A stretch of 64,000 bases of DNA from Chaenocephalus aceratus. Lineage: Eukaryota; Chordata; Actinopteri; Perciformes; Channichthyidae. A program made the position numbers and the translations under genes. The stretch spans positions 1 to 64,000 of the forward strand of contig JAMFTG010000587.1 of NCBI GenBank assembly GCA_023974075.1, read 5' to 3'. Below are positions 42,481 to 55,700 of the stretch, in pieces. Numbering within the stretch: the first letter of the stretch is position 1; each line of letters opens with the position of its first letter. Under the pieces are notes generated by a model that was given only the letters and a program-made list of their open reading frames with translations, searched no databases and was not told where the DNA came from.

Positions 42481-43830
42481 TCACAGCTAGAGTGGAGGAC
42501 ATCTTGAAATTTGCCTTCATATAGTTTTTTAAAACTGCCATAATTCCCAAACCCTACATTCCTGAGTAATGTAATGGCGCGTTTCCAGTGCAGCGCGGAG
42601 CTCGCTATGCTGCGTTCATACCGGACGCGATGCAAATATTCGCTTCGCTCTCAACGCTCCTATCGCATCGCTCTAGTCGCTCGAGTTTCACCGCAGCTGC
42701 CAGCTGTGCTCGCATCATTCAAACAAGACGCGCTGGCCCGGGAGCTACAACTACAACAACATGAACATATTTGACCGTGATTAAATTGTAATACACGTTT
42801 CTAAATGATGCCGACGTAACAACATACTGATTAGTACAAACCATGAATTAATGCTTTGACAAGTCTGCAGACAGACGGCAGGCGAAAAACCTTTTAGAAT
42901 GCTTGTTTCCTGAATGGAGCTTGGCTAAGCTAACGCTATATATGCTCCGACCGTCCACACTCACAACAACGGCCTACAGACATAAATAAACCAGCGACTG
43001 TATTCTCCATGACACAGACAGTCTGTGGTTTGTACTTGTTTAACTTTTGTCTAGTTTCTGAACAGATCGTATCTGTCCCCGGCTGTTTGAAGAGCAAGCA
43101 TGGGAAACAAAAGACAGCATTTACCTGTTTGCATCCAGCTAGCCATGTGAGAAGCCTTGTTGATACGTTTTGTCTTTTTCACGAGCTTGCTGTGATATAT
43201 ACAAATCGGGTTGGTCCGGTCTAAGGTCTTTAAGTATCAATTTATCTCCCAAACTTCTCCTTTCAAAAGGATTGGAGAGTAGCTCTTGGGCGGACTGAGG
43301 TTCCGGCGACTCCACCTGCACACCATTCTCATCCAAATACTGCGTCACCTTGGTCACTCACGAGTCTAAAAAACAACTCACGGCAACGCACGTAAGCAAC
43401 ATGGGCGCCAATGTGAGCGCCCACGTGACCAAAATATTTGACGGCGCTGATTGGCTGAAATTATGTTTCAGCGGCACAGTTTACTATTGAGACTTTTGCA
43501 ACGTGCTGGTTGCTGCTGTTTGGCTCGGGGGCTCTGCCCGGTAATGATAAACTAATACCATGGGCAAGGCCAGGCAGGAAACAGGTGACTTATCAGTAAC
43601 TTTAGACATCGTAACACAATTTTAAACAAGATTGTATTGTAGATTATACATTTTTGTGATACCAATTGTATGATATTTACCTCGTTCATTAAAAATTAAA
43701 ATATAAAATATATATATTTTTTAAATATATATATATATATATATATTTTATTTTGTATCTGGCAAGAGGTGGGGCGGCGCCCCTAGCGCCCCTATGGGCC
43801 GGCCGCCACTGCTCTTGAGGACATGAAGTG
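42481..43830 (-). mobile_element. hAT relic fragment with transposase exon
   Basis: The sequence at 43772-43812 ends ggccggccgccactg, the complement of a CAGTGGCGGCCGG-type hAT terminus. The minus-strand frame 43357-43139 (MTKVTQYLDENGVQV ... LRPDQPDLYIS ... QQAREKDKTYQQGF) resembles the segment before the TTF finger in hAT transposases. Between them lie (TA)n DNA (43690-43750). The other terminus was not found; 42870-43010 shares motifs with the interior of the long-inverted-repeat element. Confidence 0.5.
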
Positions 43831-46640
43831 ACAAAAACTTTCAACATTCCTCCATTGAAGCCCATTGTAATCTCAGGCAGATATTTCCTCAGGGTAGCAG
43901 CCGCACACCTTTAGTTAAACTGCCAAAAAGGCCACATTATTAACCCGAAAGTACACAAAAATTACACTTCAGATACTCAACTTCCTTGACATGCTTCACG
44001 TTTTGAAATTTCACAGATATCTGTTACGGTTCTTCCACAAAACGTTCACATGTAAGAGGTTCATCTCTCATTCAGAACAATGCAAACCTCTGATCTCTAA
44101 CACGTGTCATGGAACACAATGATGTTATCACTCCAACTGACAAGTTCAAGGCTGTTTCTGCATGTCAGTCCTTATGCATGAAGGTGTTTTCGATAATGGA
44201 TCCTGACCACTCACATTTGTACACTGTGGAGTTAAACAAATTATATTATTAAACAAATATATAACATAAATACAAAAAATACTCTAATTTAGTCTCTTTT
44301 CCAGCGCTCTTCATCTGTAACTTTAGCATTTCTGAGTGTCCTTGAACGCATCAATAATAGCAGATGCGTCACACCAAGCCCGGGAGATTTATTCTGCTCT
44401 GACTTCTGATTTCTGCTAGGTAAGTTTCAGTTTAAAGTGTCAAATGAACTCTTTTAAAAAATATAACACACCGTTTGAGTTTGTTCATAGACTGTTTACT
44501 GGCGTGACAACTGATATTTATTTACACATTAAAGGATACAGCTTAGCAGCGTATCCAGTCTTAGCCCGTTAGCATTGTGCTAACAGCTAGCATCGTTGCG
44601 TTAGCCCCATAGGTTAACCCGTTAGCATTGCGCTAACGGGCTAACGCTGTTAGGCTGCTAGCTAAGTTCATCTCTCCCTAAACAGTCTCCCTAAAGTGTC
44701 AAATTAACTCTTTTTCAAAGTATAACACACCGTTTGAGTTGCGCTAAAGTGCCAAGCTTGTCATGTTGTTTATAGCAGCTAACTGCAGTTAGCTGTTAGA
44801 CTACTCCTGTTTAGTTACCAAAGGATGCTAACAGCCAGTTATTAATGCTAACTTCAGCCTTTAATTAAACATGTGATTCTTGTGCTGCAGTGCTTGTGGT
44901 GTAGTGGTACTTGTGGGTTATCTGTTGCCACTGTTGTGTTTTTTTGCATACTTTCTAAATATGCTAAATGAATCTTTGGGACCTGTATTAACAGCTACGA
45001 ACAAGCAGTGATGTTAAAGGACCCATTGCATGCTTTTCCGGTTATTACCCGGGCCGTCTCCTTTTGTGTTATGAAGGTGTCCATGCATGGAAACAGTCTG
45101 CAAAGTCAAAACCCCTCAAAGTACACCCTGTAGGGCAGGGGTCTTCAACTAAAATTCAACGAGGTCCAGTTAGAGAAAATCTCCCCATGCAAAGGTCCGG
45201 AACATCAAAATGTCTAACTTGCTTCATGAATTAGTGTGATATTGAAGTGACCTGTAGCTTTAACAACGTCTGCATGTAATCAACAACTGACTGCCAATCA
45301 AATAAAGAAAGTACAATTCAAAAACAACATTATTTATTGTCAATTAACATTGAACTATACAGATATACAGTACATACTGTGGATATGTGTAATGTTCCTC
45401 TCGGGCTGCATTTACAAATAAAATAGAGAAAATAAATAAAATAGCTTTTGAAAATATGTGCATCTTAAAAGTGCTTAATTTTAGATAAATAAAATAAAGT
45501 GTAGCAGCAGCTTGAGTGTCCCTTTTTCTTTGTTAACCGTTTCACGTCATGACTTAACAGTTTCAGACGATTATAGAACAATATCAGTCTTTACACATCA
45601 TAACAATTGAATAGTTTTAAAGTTTCTCTTTCTTTCCCTCTTATATTGCAGTCCCTCACTCAGCTCGAGCTTGTCCCGCCAGGAGTTTGTAAATCTGGGC
45701 TGAAATGGAGTCAGGGCTATTCTCATACACATGCAGGTGCTCATTGGTTACAGTGATGCAAACACAGGTATGGTGAAAAAAGAGAGAACTATTCGATGCA
45801 GAAAAAACCCAGCGTAATATACCATCTGACAAAGGCCTGTGTTATAATGCTTCAATTAACTGCTATTCTTTATATTATACTCAGATCAATAGGAGACAGA
45901 GATGTTAAGTTAAAAATCAAGGGTTTTTATTATTTTTTACAACATCCTCCGAGGGTCGTACAAATTATTGAACTCAACCTCTGCTTAAAAAAACTAAAAT
46001 CACAGCCCATTCATTTCGCCTTTCTTTCATGCTGTGCAAAGAAAAAGCAACCTCTTAATCCAGATATCTCACCATGTAAGCATATTTTTCTTTTTAGATA
46101 TTTTACAAATCACTCCCCTTTTAAACTCTATTCTTGTTATTTTTAACAACTTTTTTGTTACTGTCATATAGTATTTTATACCTGTTTTTCATTTAGTCTC
46201 ATTAATAACTATATTGATCATATCAAGGTGTGCCTTAACCTCACTGAGCTGAGGTTATTTGAGCCTCTCAGGAGAGAGCTCTCTTCCACCTGGTTGTAGA
46301 AAAGCTCTTTAAATTCGTTAGCATAGCTAGCTAACCAGATGCTAATAACAACAGATCGACACTGTGCTTACAACTAAAGACACAGCCACGCAAACACTGT
46401 GGCATGTGTACGGCTCCTTATGGTATTGCAATATTTTAAGGGCTGGAGCATAGAGCGGCGTTCTGGTGCTCTCTGTCAGCACTCCTTTCAGGCGAGACAT
46501 ATACCACGTGAAGACCTATGGTGAAGACACGTTACGCTCGTGTTGTGTTCAAGGAACCTGTCCTTGGCCAGGAAAAACAGGTACTCGCTTGTTTAATTAT
46601 TTTTGCGGTCTAGATTTCTTCTTCTTTTTTAAGTGAGAAG
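43831..46640. other. Repeat-rich DNA without a recognisable gene
   Basis: Two imperfect copies of a segment (aaagtgtcaaatgaactctt, then tataacacaccgtttgag) lie at about 44436 and 44695. At 45137 begins caggggtcttcaactaaaat, the usual left end of a hAT-type teleost repeat; its right end is not identified. Several gctaacgttagc-like motifs occur at 44560-44660. No supported coding region. Confidence 0.5.
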
Positions 46641-46740
46641 TTGTCCGTCAGTCGGACGGACGGACTGACGGACGGACTGACGGACGGACGGACTGACGGA
46701 CGGACTGACGGACGGACGGACTGACGGACGGACGGACTCT
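46641..46740. repeat. GGAC/TGAC simple repeat
   Basis: Alternating tetranucleotides gacggacggact in irregular tandem, about 100 bp. The Ser/Pro/Arg/Val-rich ORFs on the minus strand (for example VRPSVRPSVSPSV) are artefacts. Confidence 0.95.
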
Positions 46741-46938
46741 CCCCCCCCACCCCCAAAACGAAAACTCTTCGGTTCTCCACGAATTACACAAGTCACCCAA
46801 ATCAGCGTTAAAAAAGCGGGAGGCGCCGAAAAATCCCCAAATGTATTGATTATAGCTCCGGGTCCGTATAGGTCGGCGTCTGGGTCCGGATCCGGACCGC
46901 GGTCCTCCTGTTGCCGACCCTGCTGTAGGGAGTAAAAC

Positions 46939-49614
46939 CATAGACTGTATATATAAATGGACGTAGGCTCCGTGACGTCACCCATAGGATTCTGCAGAGT
47001 TGTCGTGAAGCCCTTAGTAGGCGGAGTCGGCCACTAACGGCTCAACAGTGACGTCAGAGTTCAACTCCAGCCTGCTCCAAATAAGGGAAAAGAGGCGGAG
47101 CCGAGGCGGGACCTGCTGCCACCGAGCTGGAAGTTCCAGAGCTAGCTGAAGCTACCAAGCTAAGCTAACATGCTCCCCATCTGCACGCTGCCGTCGCATT
47201 TTACCTTTCTAAGGTAAGCGGACATGAAACTATTCAGCAAAACTATAAATAATAATCTAAGTTATTGAGTTTTTAGCATAATACTTCAGAATCTTAAAAC
47301 CCCTTAACGTTTGTATGCAATTGTGCTACATTCAACACTGGAATCAAGCAAATATTAATGTTTGCATGACATTAGTTATTTATATTTTGATATCACTTAA
47401 CTATACGTTTAATACATTTAAGTCAAGCTAAGGTGCATGTGATGGTAGCTAGTTAGTGCTCTTACCTGTGAGGCCTCCTCCAAACAGCATAATAACCAGA
47501 CTGTATCATTCAAACTAAGTACCAGTTCTAGATCCTTGACTTTAGACAAACAATTCAAAAGACAAAATGTATTTAAAGACCAATCTTTATTTGAATGTGC
47601 CTCTTAACCTGATATATTAGTTATACAGCAATAGTATTGACAATCTAAAAAAACTGAGCAACTCAACAGTCAACTTTATGTTTCTTATTGTCTAAAGCAT
47701 TTATTATTTTCATTTTCCCCCTCTCATATTCAGTGTGGACGGATTGAGACAGCATGGTGTCCAGAGAGCAGCAGAGACTTCAGGGAGAAACCTCTGTGTG
47801 ATGGACGTCCTGTCTGTTGGTTTGGAGAGGACTGAGGGTCTTTCCTCTGCGAGGAGGACCAGGGCTGATGAAGGAGCCCATGCTAGGCAAAGCTGATACC
47901 AACTGCACAGGCCTAGTCTGTCACTTTATTTGACTAAATGTGTTTACTTATACATTTAATAGGTTTACACCATATGTGCTTTTTATTTAAAACATTTGAT
48001 TAACTTTTGGTTCACATTTCAATAAATTGTATTTGTATTTGCATTCCTTTTGTCCATTATTCTTACTGAAAATGTTAGATTACACATTCACATCTGACTG
48101 AAGATTGGCCCCATTTATTTGTGACGTTGCAAACTCTGCGGTACAAGGCACAAGCGATGTGAAGCTCATAAAGTGAGGCACATAGAAATAATCAGCTGAT
48201 GGAGTGTAGATGTGGAAATAGCTGCATTCGATCAGCTGACTGTTTTTACAATGAAAGTAGTTTCTTAGTGAATGTCCTGTACTGGTCTTAAAATCTCATA
48301 ACATCAGCTTTTAATGTTCCTCTTGGATGATCTTCTTGACCCTCAGAGAAGGAGAAAATGTCGTGTCTTTCAGGCATGTCCTTCCTTTCCTAACAAAAAT
48401 TACAGGAAACATAAAACATATTATTGCAAAACAAGTGTGTTATTTATGAAAGCGGTGTGTTTGTGTGTTTAGGGGCTGTAGATATAATTATTTTGTAATT
48501 GTAATGTGTTTTTTAAAAATGTTAACAGTGAGCAATCAGATTATGAATGAACAGTATGAAGTTCATCAACATTGAAATATATGTTATTATCAAAATAATA
48601 TTTAACTGTTACAAAATGTAGTGCAACTGTAGAAGCTTGCTCTGTTGTCTCACTGAAAGAATAACTTTTACCACGTTTTTTACAGACAATATTGAGAGAT
48701 AAATAGTAGCAGTTATCACTGTGTTAAATATATTTGCCTTCAATACATTACATTAAAAAGCTGACAAAGTCATATTGCTAAATATCTAAATGTAACTTTT
48801 TGCATGGAATAAACCCTCAACTTAACTTATGTGTAGGTGATCTAGTATTTAGTATTGTTTATTGGAATGTATATCAGTGTATTCAAGTCAATACTTCATT
48901 AATTTAAACCAATATCTTTCTTGATTCTTTGTACAGTATGAAAAAAGAGTCTTTGTACCTGAGCTGAAGTTCACTGCTGTGAGGAGTCCAGTTCTGTCTC
49001 TCACTCTCTGGTCCAGCCTGTCTGCATCACCTGGACACCTTAAACAAACAGATATATATATATATATATGTAAAATACCATGTGTACAAACAATATAACT
49101 GATTCTCTTCTGTTGAACATGTTGGATTGTGTATTGTCCGAGTCAGGGTCCTTTTTATTTGACTGTAACTTTGGAAGTTGTGTTACCAATGCTTACTGTT
49201 TATTTGATACCCATTTGGTAATGCAATTAATACAAACAATAAGGTTTGGGTTCGTTCTTCAGATGACTGTGACGTTAACTTGTAAGCTCGATAATGAACT
49301 CCAGCTCAACCAACCATATTGTAATATCTAAGTAATCATCTTGAAATATGACATTAATAATTGTAATATACACACGTCTTATTGTGAGGTTGATTTCACA
49401 TACACTACTTCGACATTAGCTTGTCTACATACTTGAGCTTAGCCAATTTAAATTAACCTTAGATGCATATAGTTCTACCTACATAATAAAATATCTCTAA
49501 GTTACAAGGATGTAACCTTATTTTATCAACCTCAAACAGAAGCCGTTTGTTCAACAGTATTATCCCACTTAACGCTTGTCTAATTCGTTTTAACCTTTAT
49601 ATATACAGTCTATG
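46939..49614. mobile_element. 2.7-kb region bounded by inverted CATAGACTGTATATATAAA
   Basis: CATAGACTGTATATATAAA at 46939-46957 recurs as its exact complement ending at 49614. The interior shows exon/intron-like pieces (a donor 'ctaaggtaagcgg' near 47210; a poly(A)-like aataaattg at about 48022) but no open frame with family resemblance. It may be one non-coding element or a pair of MITEs around other DNA. Confidence 0.5.
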
Positions 49615-50130
49615 ATTTTAACTTGGAGGCTACGATTAGCATCGTTAGCACCAATGTAGCTTACATGCTAACCCAAGCCTTACCATTCGTTACGTAGCTG
49701 ATTAAAATCATTAACACATAAATAAAGCACTCGAATTTCACTTACCGCATTCATGCACCATCTGTTTTAACCGCAGTGCGAGTCACAATAGTCCGATATA
49801 TAAGCATGAAGAACAAACAACCACGTCCGGCTACAAGTTGTGTTTCCTGGATGAGCTGAGCAGGCAGAGTCCCTGTAGCTAGCTTCACGGAGCAGCTAGC
49901 AGAGAGACAAGAAGCTAACAGCGCCAGGCACTTGACAGAGCCGTCACTCAATGTGACCACGCCCTAATTTATGCACACACTTTAAGACCTAATATAAATA
50001 AAAGGGTCGCGTTAGAAAACAATTCACTCACAGATCCATAATCATGAAGGTGGAATCTAACTATATCGATAATAAAAATGTATGGAGCCAGGGGTAGAAA
50101 CATGTTTTTTTCTGCTGTAAAATTGGGCAT
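49615..50130. other. Unassigned DNA before the Kolobok-like copies
   Basis: No gene seen. The end (about 50040-50130) probably belongs to the 5' part of the Kolobok-like element, since the tandem copy starts at 50131. Confidence 0.4.
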
Positions 50131-52793
50131 TTTAACATGGGGGTCAATGGAAATTGCTCCTTTCTGCAGCCATCGCCTATCGGCCAATATATGAACTGCA
50201 GTGTGTGGCACTTCCGTATTGGCGTCCCGGCTCTTCCCCAGCGTTTGCCGCTTGAGTAAAACTCTAACACAGAAAAGACCTCCCCCAAAACCCTCGTTGG
50301 AGATTTCTCAGTTTCCATTGTTTACTTCCTGCCCACGTGACGTAGCTGCACCGCGTGACGTCACTTCCTCTGCCAGCCGACCGACCGACCGTCGTAAAAC
50401 CTGCTTCTTTTCAAAGCTCTATCCAGTCATGTCGCGGAGGGTTGCCTGTCTTGTGTGGAGTAATCCACAATGTTTGCAGTACCGAAGGCAGAACCACGAC
50501 GAAGTCAGTGGTTGACATTCCTTTTTAACACTGTTCCAGCTGATTTACCAGCCGGTACTGTTGTGTGTGCGTGGCATTTCACGGACCAAAAACTTAAACA
50601 ACTTAACAATGTTTAGCTTCAGACTTGCAAAATTGATATTGGAGGACGATGCTGTTCCTACTTTGTTTGGACCAGCGGGAGATTCGGGTACACAACCTGT
50701 AAGTATTCATTGTGGTTTGTGTATTTATTCTGTTTAAAACAAACAATGTATCTACCACGACTGTGTAAATGCTATGCTATGCTAATGCTATGCTACCGAG
50801 GTAAACACGAGGGCTAACGAGCATTCCCAGACCTCAACACCGATGTTAGCACATGGCCTTACATGTATCTCATAGCAGGAGAATGTCTGCAAACACACAC
50901 GAGATACTCATAGACAGTATACTCCGGGTGATTTAACCGTACGGTCAGTAATTACAGCTGCCGTTCGTGTATTCTACCGAGCTACCATTAATAAGCTAAG
51001 CTAGAAGCTCTAACCTAGAGATGTTATGAAAAACATTGTTTTCATGCCAGCTACAATGAATGACCCGAACGTAGCAGACTAACTGTATAATATTGCAATT
51101 GTAAGATGTTCTTGCTAAGCCTAGACTAGTTGTTAAACTGCATATTAGGTTAGCATATTAGCTGGCAAGCTAACTGTGTTTATTACTGATAGATAATCAT
51201 AGCTGTAGAATTTCGTCTGCAAACACACACGAAGTACTCATAGACAGTATACTCTGGCTGATTTAATGTACGGTCAGTCGCCAAACATAATTACATTGAA
51301 GTTGGCGGTCCTAGCAGCTATGCTACTGAGCTACAAAGAGTTTGAAATATTACGCTACATGGGAAAAGGTAGCAGACTATCTGTAGAACATTGTAATTGT
51401 AAAAGTGTTGCTTTTATGAAATTGACTGTTTTCCTCGGATACAAAATTAATTTTATGAATACTATGTGTATCTTTCTTAGAGTACATCACAGCAGGAACA
51501 CAATACCCACCGCTCCAGTACAGTCGGATGTCAAACAGACCGTCCACAGACTGTTTGTGTGGGAACTCAGAGGGTTGAGACACGGTCTGTGGGAACACAG
51601 GACAGTGGAATGTAAAGTGTCCGCCATTTCTGTTGCTACACAGTTGGCCCGGGGAACACTGAAATCGGCACACGTGAGAAGCAAAGGTAGACTATAACAC
51701 TGACAAATCACAGATACATTACCTTGATTGTGCTTTTATTACATGTACAGCACTTGGGCTCGACCAAAAATCGTTTTTAAATGTGCTCTATAAATAAAAC
51801 CTTATTTGATATTATTGTATATCACAGAAATACTGTTATGTTGACTACAAGAAATACAGTGCTGTTTGTAGTTTGTAAATTTTTCATGAATTAATCTGTC
51901 AGATGTACACAAGTTGTTGGCCTTTTACAATGTATTAGTGTCTTATCTAATGTACATAGTATTTATGCACTTTTCCCTTTTTATTAACAGGCATCCAGGC
52001 CACGGTGTCTTTCAAAAGTGTTGGCACTAAAACTTCCACCTACACAGAAATCCCCTTGTCCTCTACACCAATAAAGGGCCCAGGATTGGGACCTCGCAAG
52101 AGACCTCGACTGGAGTTGGAGGAGGAACAAGCAGAGACGTCGACAGAATTTGAGGAGACTCTGGGTTCGAGTTACCACCCTGATGATACTGTAGAAGAAT
52201 GCGACGTATCGTAAGTTTGGTACATTTGGTACACATTACTATTACTGTTTTTCAGAGTTGAAATCTAAAACGTATTGTTATTTTTTTTTGTTACATTAGA
52301 CCACAGGCACAATCCATGCACCGTGACGTAAAGTACATTGTTTTTGAAAGCTGCCTCAGACAGCTGTTTGAAAAATGTCCGGTGTGTAAGACAGACTGTG
52401 ATGTCCAAACAAGAAAAGTGGGGACCTATGTGGCGTTCACACAGCGTTGTTCAAACTGCATTTACTTCAGAAAATGGGAGAGCCAGCCCGTCATCGGAAG
52501 TACCCCGGTTGGCAACTTGCAATTATCCGCTGCTACATACTTCACTGGGGGTTCTTTCTTCCAACTACGAAAGGTATTTTACCATCTCTAACATCTATAG
52601 CATATGAAAAATGACAGCAGTGGACTTTTTCAAAAACGTTTCCTTTTTTCTATTTATTCATAGATATGCAGAGCCATGCAGCTGGAGATCATCGGGTATG
52701 GGACCTTCAGGAGGCATGCTAAGAGTTACCTGGAGCCTGCTATTATCCACAAGTGGAACACTGATCAGCAGCAGAATTTCGATAATCTACAAT
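50131..52793 (+). pseudogene. Kolobok-like THAP transposase gene, tandem copy 1 (3'-truncated)
   Basis: Exon-like blocks with GT-AG borders: about 50430-50700 (THAP finger: MFAVPKAEPRRSQWLTFL ... TVVCAWHFTDQ, then DDAVPTLFGPAGDSGTQ), 51481-51686 (HRSSTV.CQTDRPQT), 51991-52210 (VSFKSVGTKTSTYTEIPL ... RKRPRLELEEEQ), 52300-52573 ([20 protein letters not shown] ... [16 protein letters not shown]), and about 52665-52793 ([20 protein letters not shown]). It ends where copy 2 starts, before the catalytic part. Small frame breaks occur in the first two blocks. Such THAP-plus-DDE genes are typical of Kolobok elements, but I see no clear TTAA ends. Confidence 0.7.
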
Positions 52794-55700
52794 TTTAACA
52801 TGGGGGTCAATGGAAATTGCTCCTTTCTGCAGCCATCGCCTATCGGCCAATATATGAACTGCAGTGTATGGCACTTCCGTATTGGCGTCCCGGCTCTTCC
52901 CCAGAGTTTGCCGCTTGAGTAAAACTCTAACACAGAAAAGACCTCCCCCAAAACCCTCGTTGGAGATTTCTCAGTTTCCATTGTTTACTTCCTGCCCGTG
53001 TGACGTAGCTGCACTGCGTGACGTCACTTCCTCTGCCAGCCGACCGACCGTCGTAAAACCTGCTTCTTTTCAAAGCTCTATCCAGTCATGTCGCGGAGGG
53101 TTGCCTGTCTTGTGTGGAGAAATCCACAATGTTTGCAGTACCGAAGGCAGAACCACGACGAAGTCAGTGGTTGACATTCCTTTTTACACTGTTCCAGCTG
53201 ATTTACCAGCCGGTACTGTTGTGTGTGTGTGGCATTCATGGACCAAAAGCTTTAAAAACTTAACAATGTTTAGGCTTCAGACTTGCAAAATTGATATTGA
53301 GGACGATGCTGTTCCTACTTTGTTTGGACCAGCGGGAGATTCGGGTACACAACCTGTAAGTTATTCATTGTGGTTTGTGTATTTATTCTGTTTAAAACAA
53401 ACAATGTATCTACCACGACTGTGTAAATGCTATGCTATGCTAATGCTATGCTACCGAGGTAAACACGAGGGCTAACGAGCATTCCCAGACCTCAACACCG
53501 ATGTTAGCACATGGCCTTACATGTATCTCATAGCAGGAGAATGTCTGCAAACACACACGAAATACTCATAGACAGTATACTCCGGGTGATTTAACCGTAC
53601 GGTCAGTAATTACAGCTGCCGTTCGTGTATTCTACCGAGCTACCATTAATAAGCTAAGCTAGAAGCTCTAACCTAGAGATGTTATGAAAAACATTGTTTT
53701 CATGCCAGCTACAATGAATGACCGAACGTAGCAGACTAACTGTATAATATTGCAATTGTAAGATGTTCTTGCTAAGCCTAGACTAGTTGTTAAACTGCAT
53801 ATTAGGTTAGCATATTAGCTGGCAAGCTAACTGTGTTTATTACTGATAGATAATCATAGCTGGAGAATTTCGTCTGCAAACACACACGAAGTACTCATAG
53901 ACAGTATACTCTGGCTGATTTAACGTACGGTCAGTCGCCAAACATAATTACATTGAAGTTGGCGGGTCCTAGCAGCTATGCTACTGAGCTACAAAGAGTT
54001 TGAAATATTACGCTACATGGAAAAGGTAGCAGACTATCTGTAGAACATTGTAATTGTAAAAGTGTTGCTTTTATTAAAATTGACTGTTTTCCTCGGATAC
54101 AAAATTAATTTTATGAATACTATGTGTATCTTTCTTTAGAGTACATCACAGCAGGAACACAATACCCACCGCTCCAGTACAGTCGGATGTCAAACAGACC
54201 GTCCACAGACTGTTTGTGTGGGAACTCAGAGGGTTGAGACACGGTCTGTGGGACACAGACAGTGGAATGTAAAGTGTCCGCCATTTCTGTTGCTACACAG
54301 TTGGCCCGGGGAAACACTGAAATCGGCAACACGTGAGAAGCAAAGGTAGACTATAACACTGACAAATCACAGATACATTACCTTGATTGTGCTTTTATTA
54401 CATGTACAGCACTTGGCTCGATCAAAAATCGTTTTTAAATGTGCTCTATAAATAAAACATTATTTGATATTATTGTATATCACAGAAAATACTGTTATGT
54501 TGACTACAAGAAATACAGTGCTGTTTGTAGTTTGTAAATTTTTTCATGAATTAATCTGTCAGATGTACACAAGTTGTTGGCCTTTTACAATGTATTAGTG
54601 TCTTATCTAATGTACATAGTATTTATGCACTTTTCCCTTTTTATGAACAGGCATCCAGGCCACGGTGTCTTTCAAAAGTGTTGGCACTAAAACTTCCACC
54701 CTACACAGAAATCCCCTTGTCCTCTACACCAATAAGGGCCCAGGATTGGACCTCGCAAGAGACCTCGACTGGAGTTGGAGGAGGAACAAGCAGAGACGTC
54801 GACAGAATTTGAGGAGACTCTGGGTTCGAGTACCACCCCTGATGATACTGTAGAAGAATGCGACGTATCTTAAGTTTGGTACATTTGGTAAACCATTACT
54901 ATTACTGTTTTTCAGAGTTGAAATCTAAAACGTATTGTTAATTTTCTTTTTGTTACATTAGACCACAGGCACAATCCACGCACCGTGACGTAAAGTACAT
55001 TGTTTTTGAAAGCTGCCTCAGACAGCTGTTTGAAAAATGTCCGGTGTGTAAGACAGACTGTGATGTCCAAACAAGAAAAGTGGGGACCTATGTGGCGTTC
55101 ACACAGCGTTGTTCAAACTGCAGTTACTTCAGAAAATGGGAGAGCCAGCCCGTCATCGGAAGTACCCCCGGTTGGCAACTTACAATTATCCGCTGCTACA
55201 TACTTCACTGGGGTTCCTTCTTCCAACTACGAAAGGGTATTTTACCATCTCTAACATCTATAGCATATGAAAATGACAGCAGTGGACTTTTTCAAAAACG
55301 TTTCCTTTTTTTCTATTTATTCATAGATATGCAGAGCCATGCAGCTGGAGATCATCGGGTATGGGACCTTCAGGAGGCATGCTAAGAGTTACCTGGAGCC
55401 TGCTATTATCCACAAGTGGAACACTGATCAGCAGCAGAATTTCGATAATCTACAACAACAGGGGGGAAAGGTCGCAGTTGCAGGACATATGAGAGCAGAC
55501 TCTCCAGGTAAGCAGAAAACAGACAAGACAGTCTAGTGCCAGAGTTACTGGTGTATATTACAATTCATCTACTTATCCATTGAAGTTCTGTTGAAAAGCC
55601 TTGAAACCTCCTGTATTATATTTTCTTCAGGAGACTCGGCTAAGTTCGGGAGCTACACACTCATGAACCTGGGAAGCAACACCATTTTGGACTTCCAGCT

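Noticed and set aside
46629..46985. Arg/Pro/Ser/Val-rich repeat ORFs
   Set aside because: Simple GGAC/TGAC repeat, no biological frame.
48830..49340. 83-codon ORF in the 46939-49614 region as a transposase
   Set aside because: No motif of any transposase family and no splice or start support.
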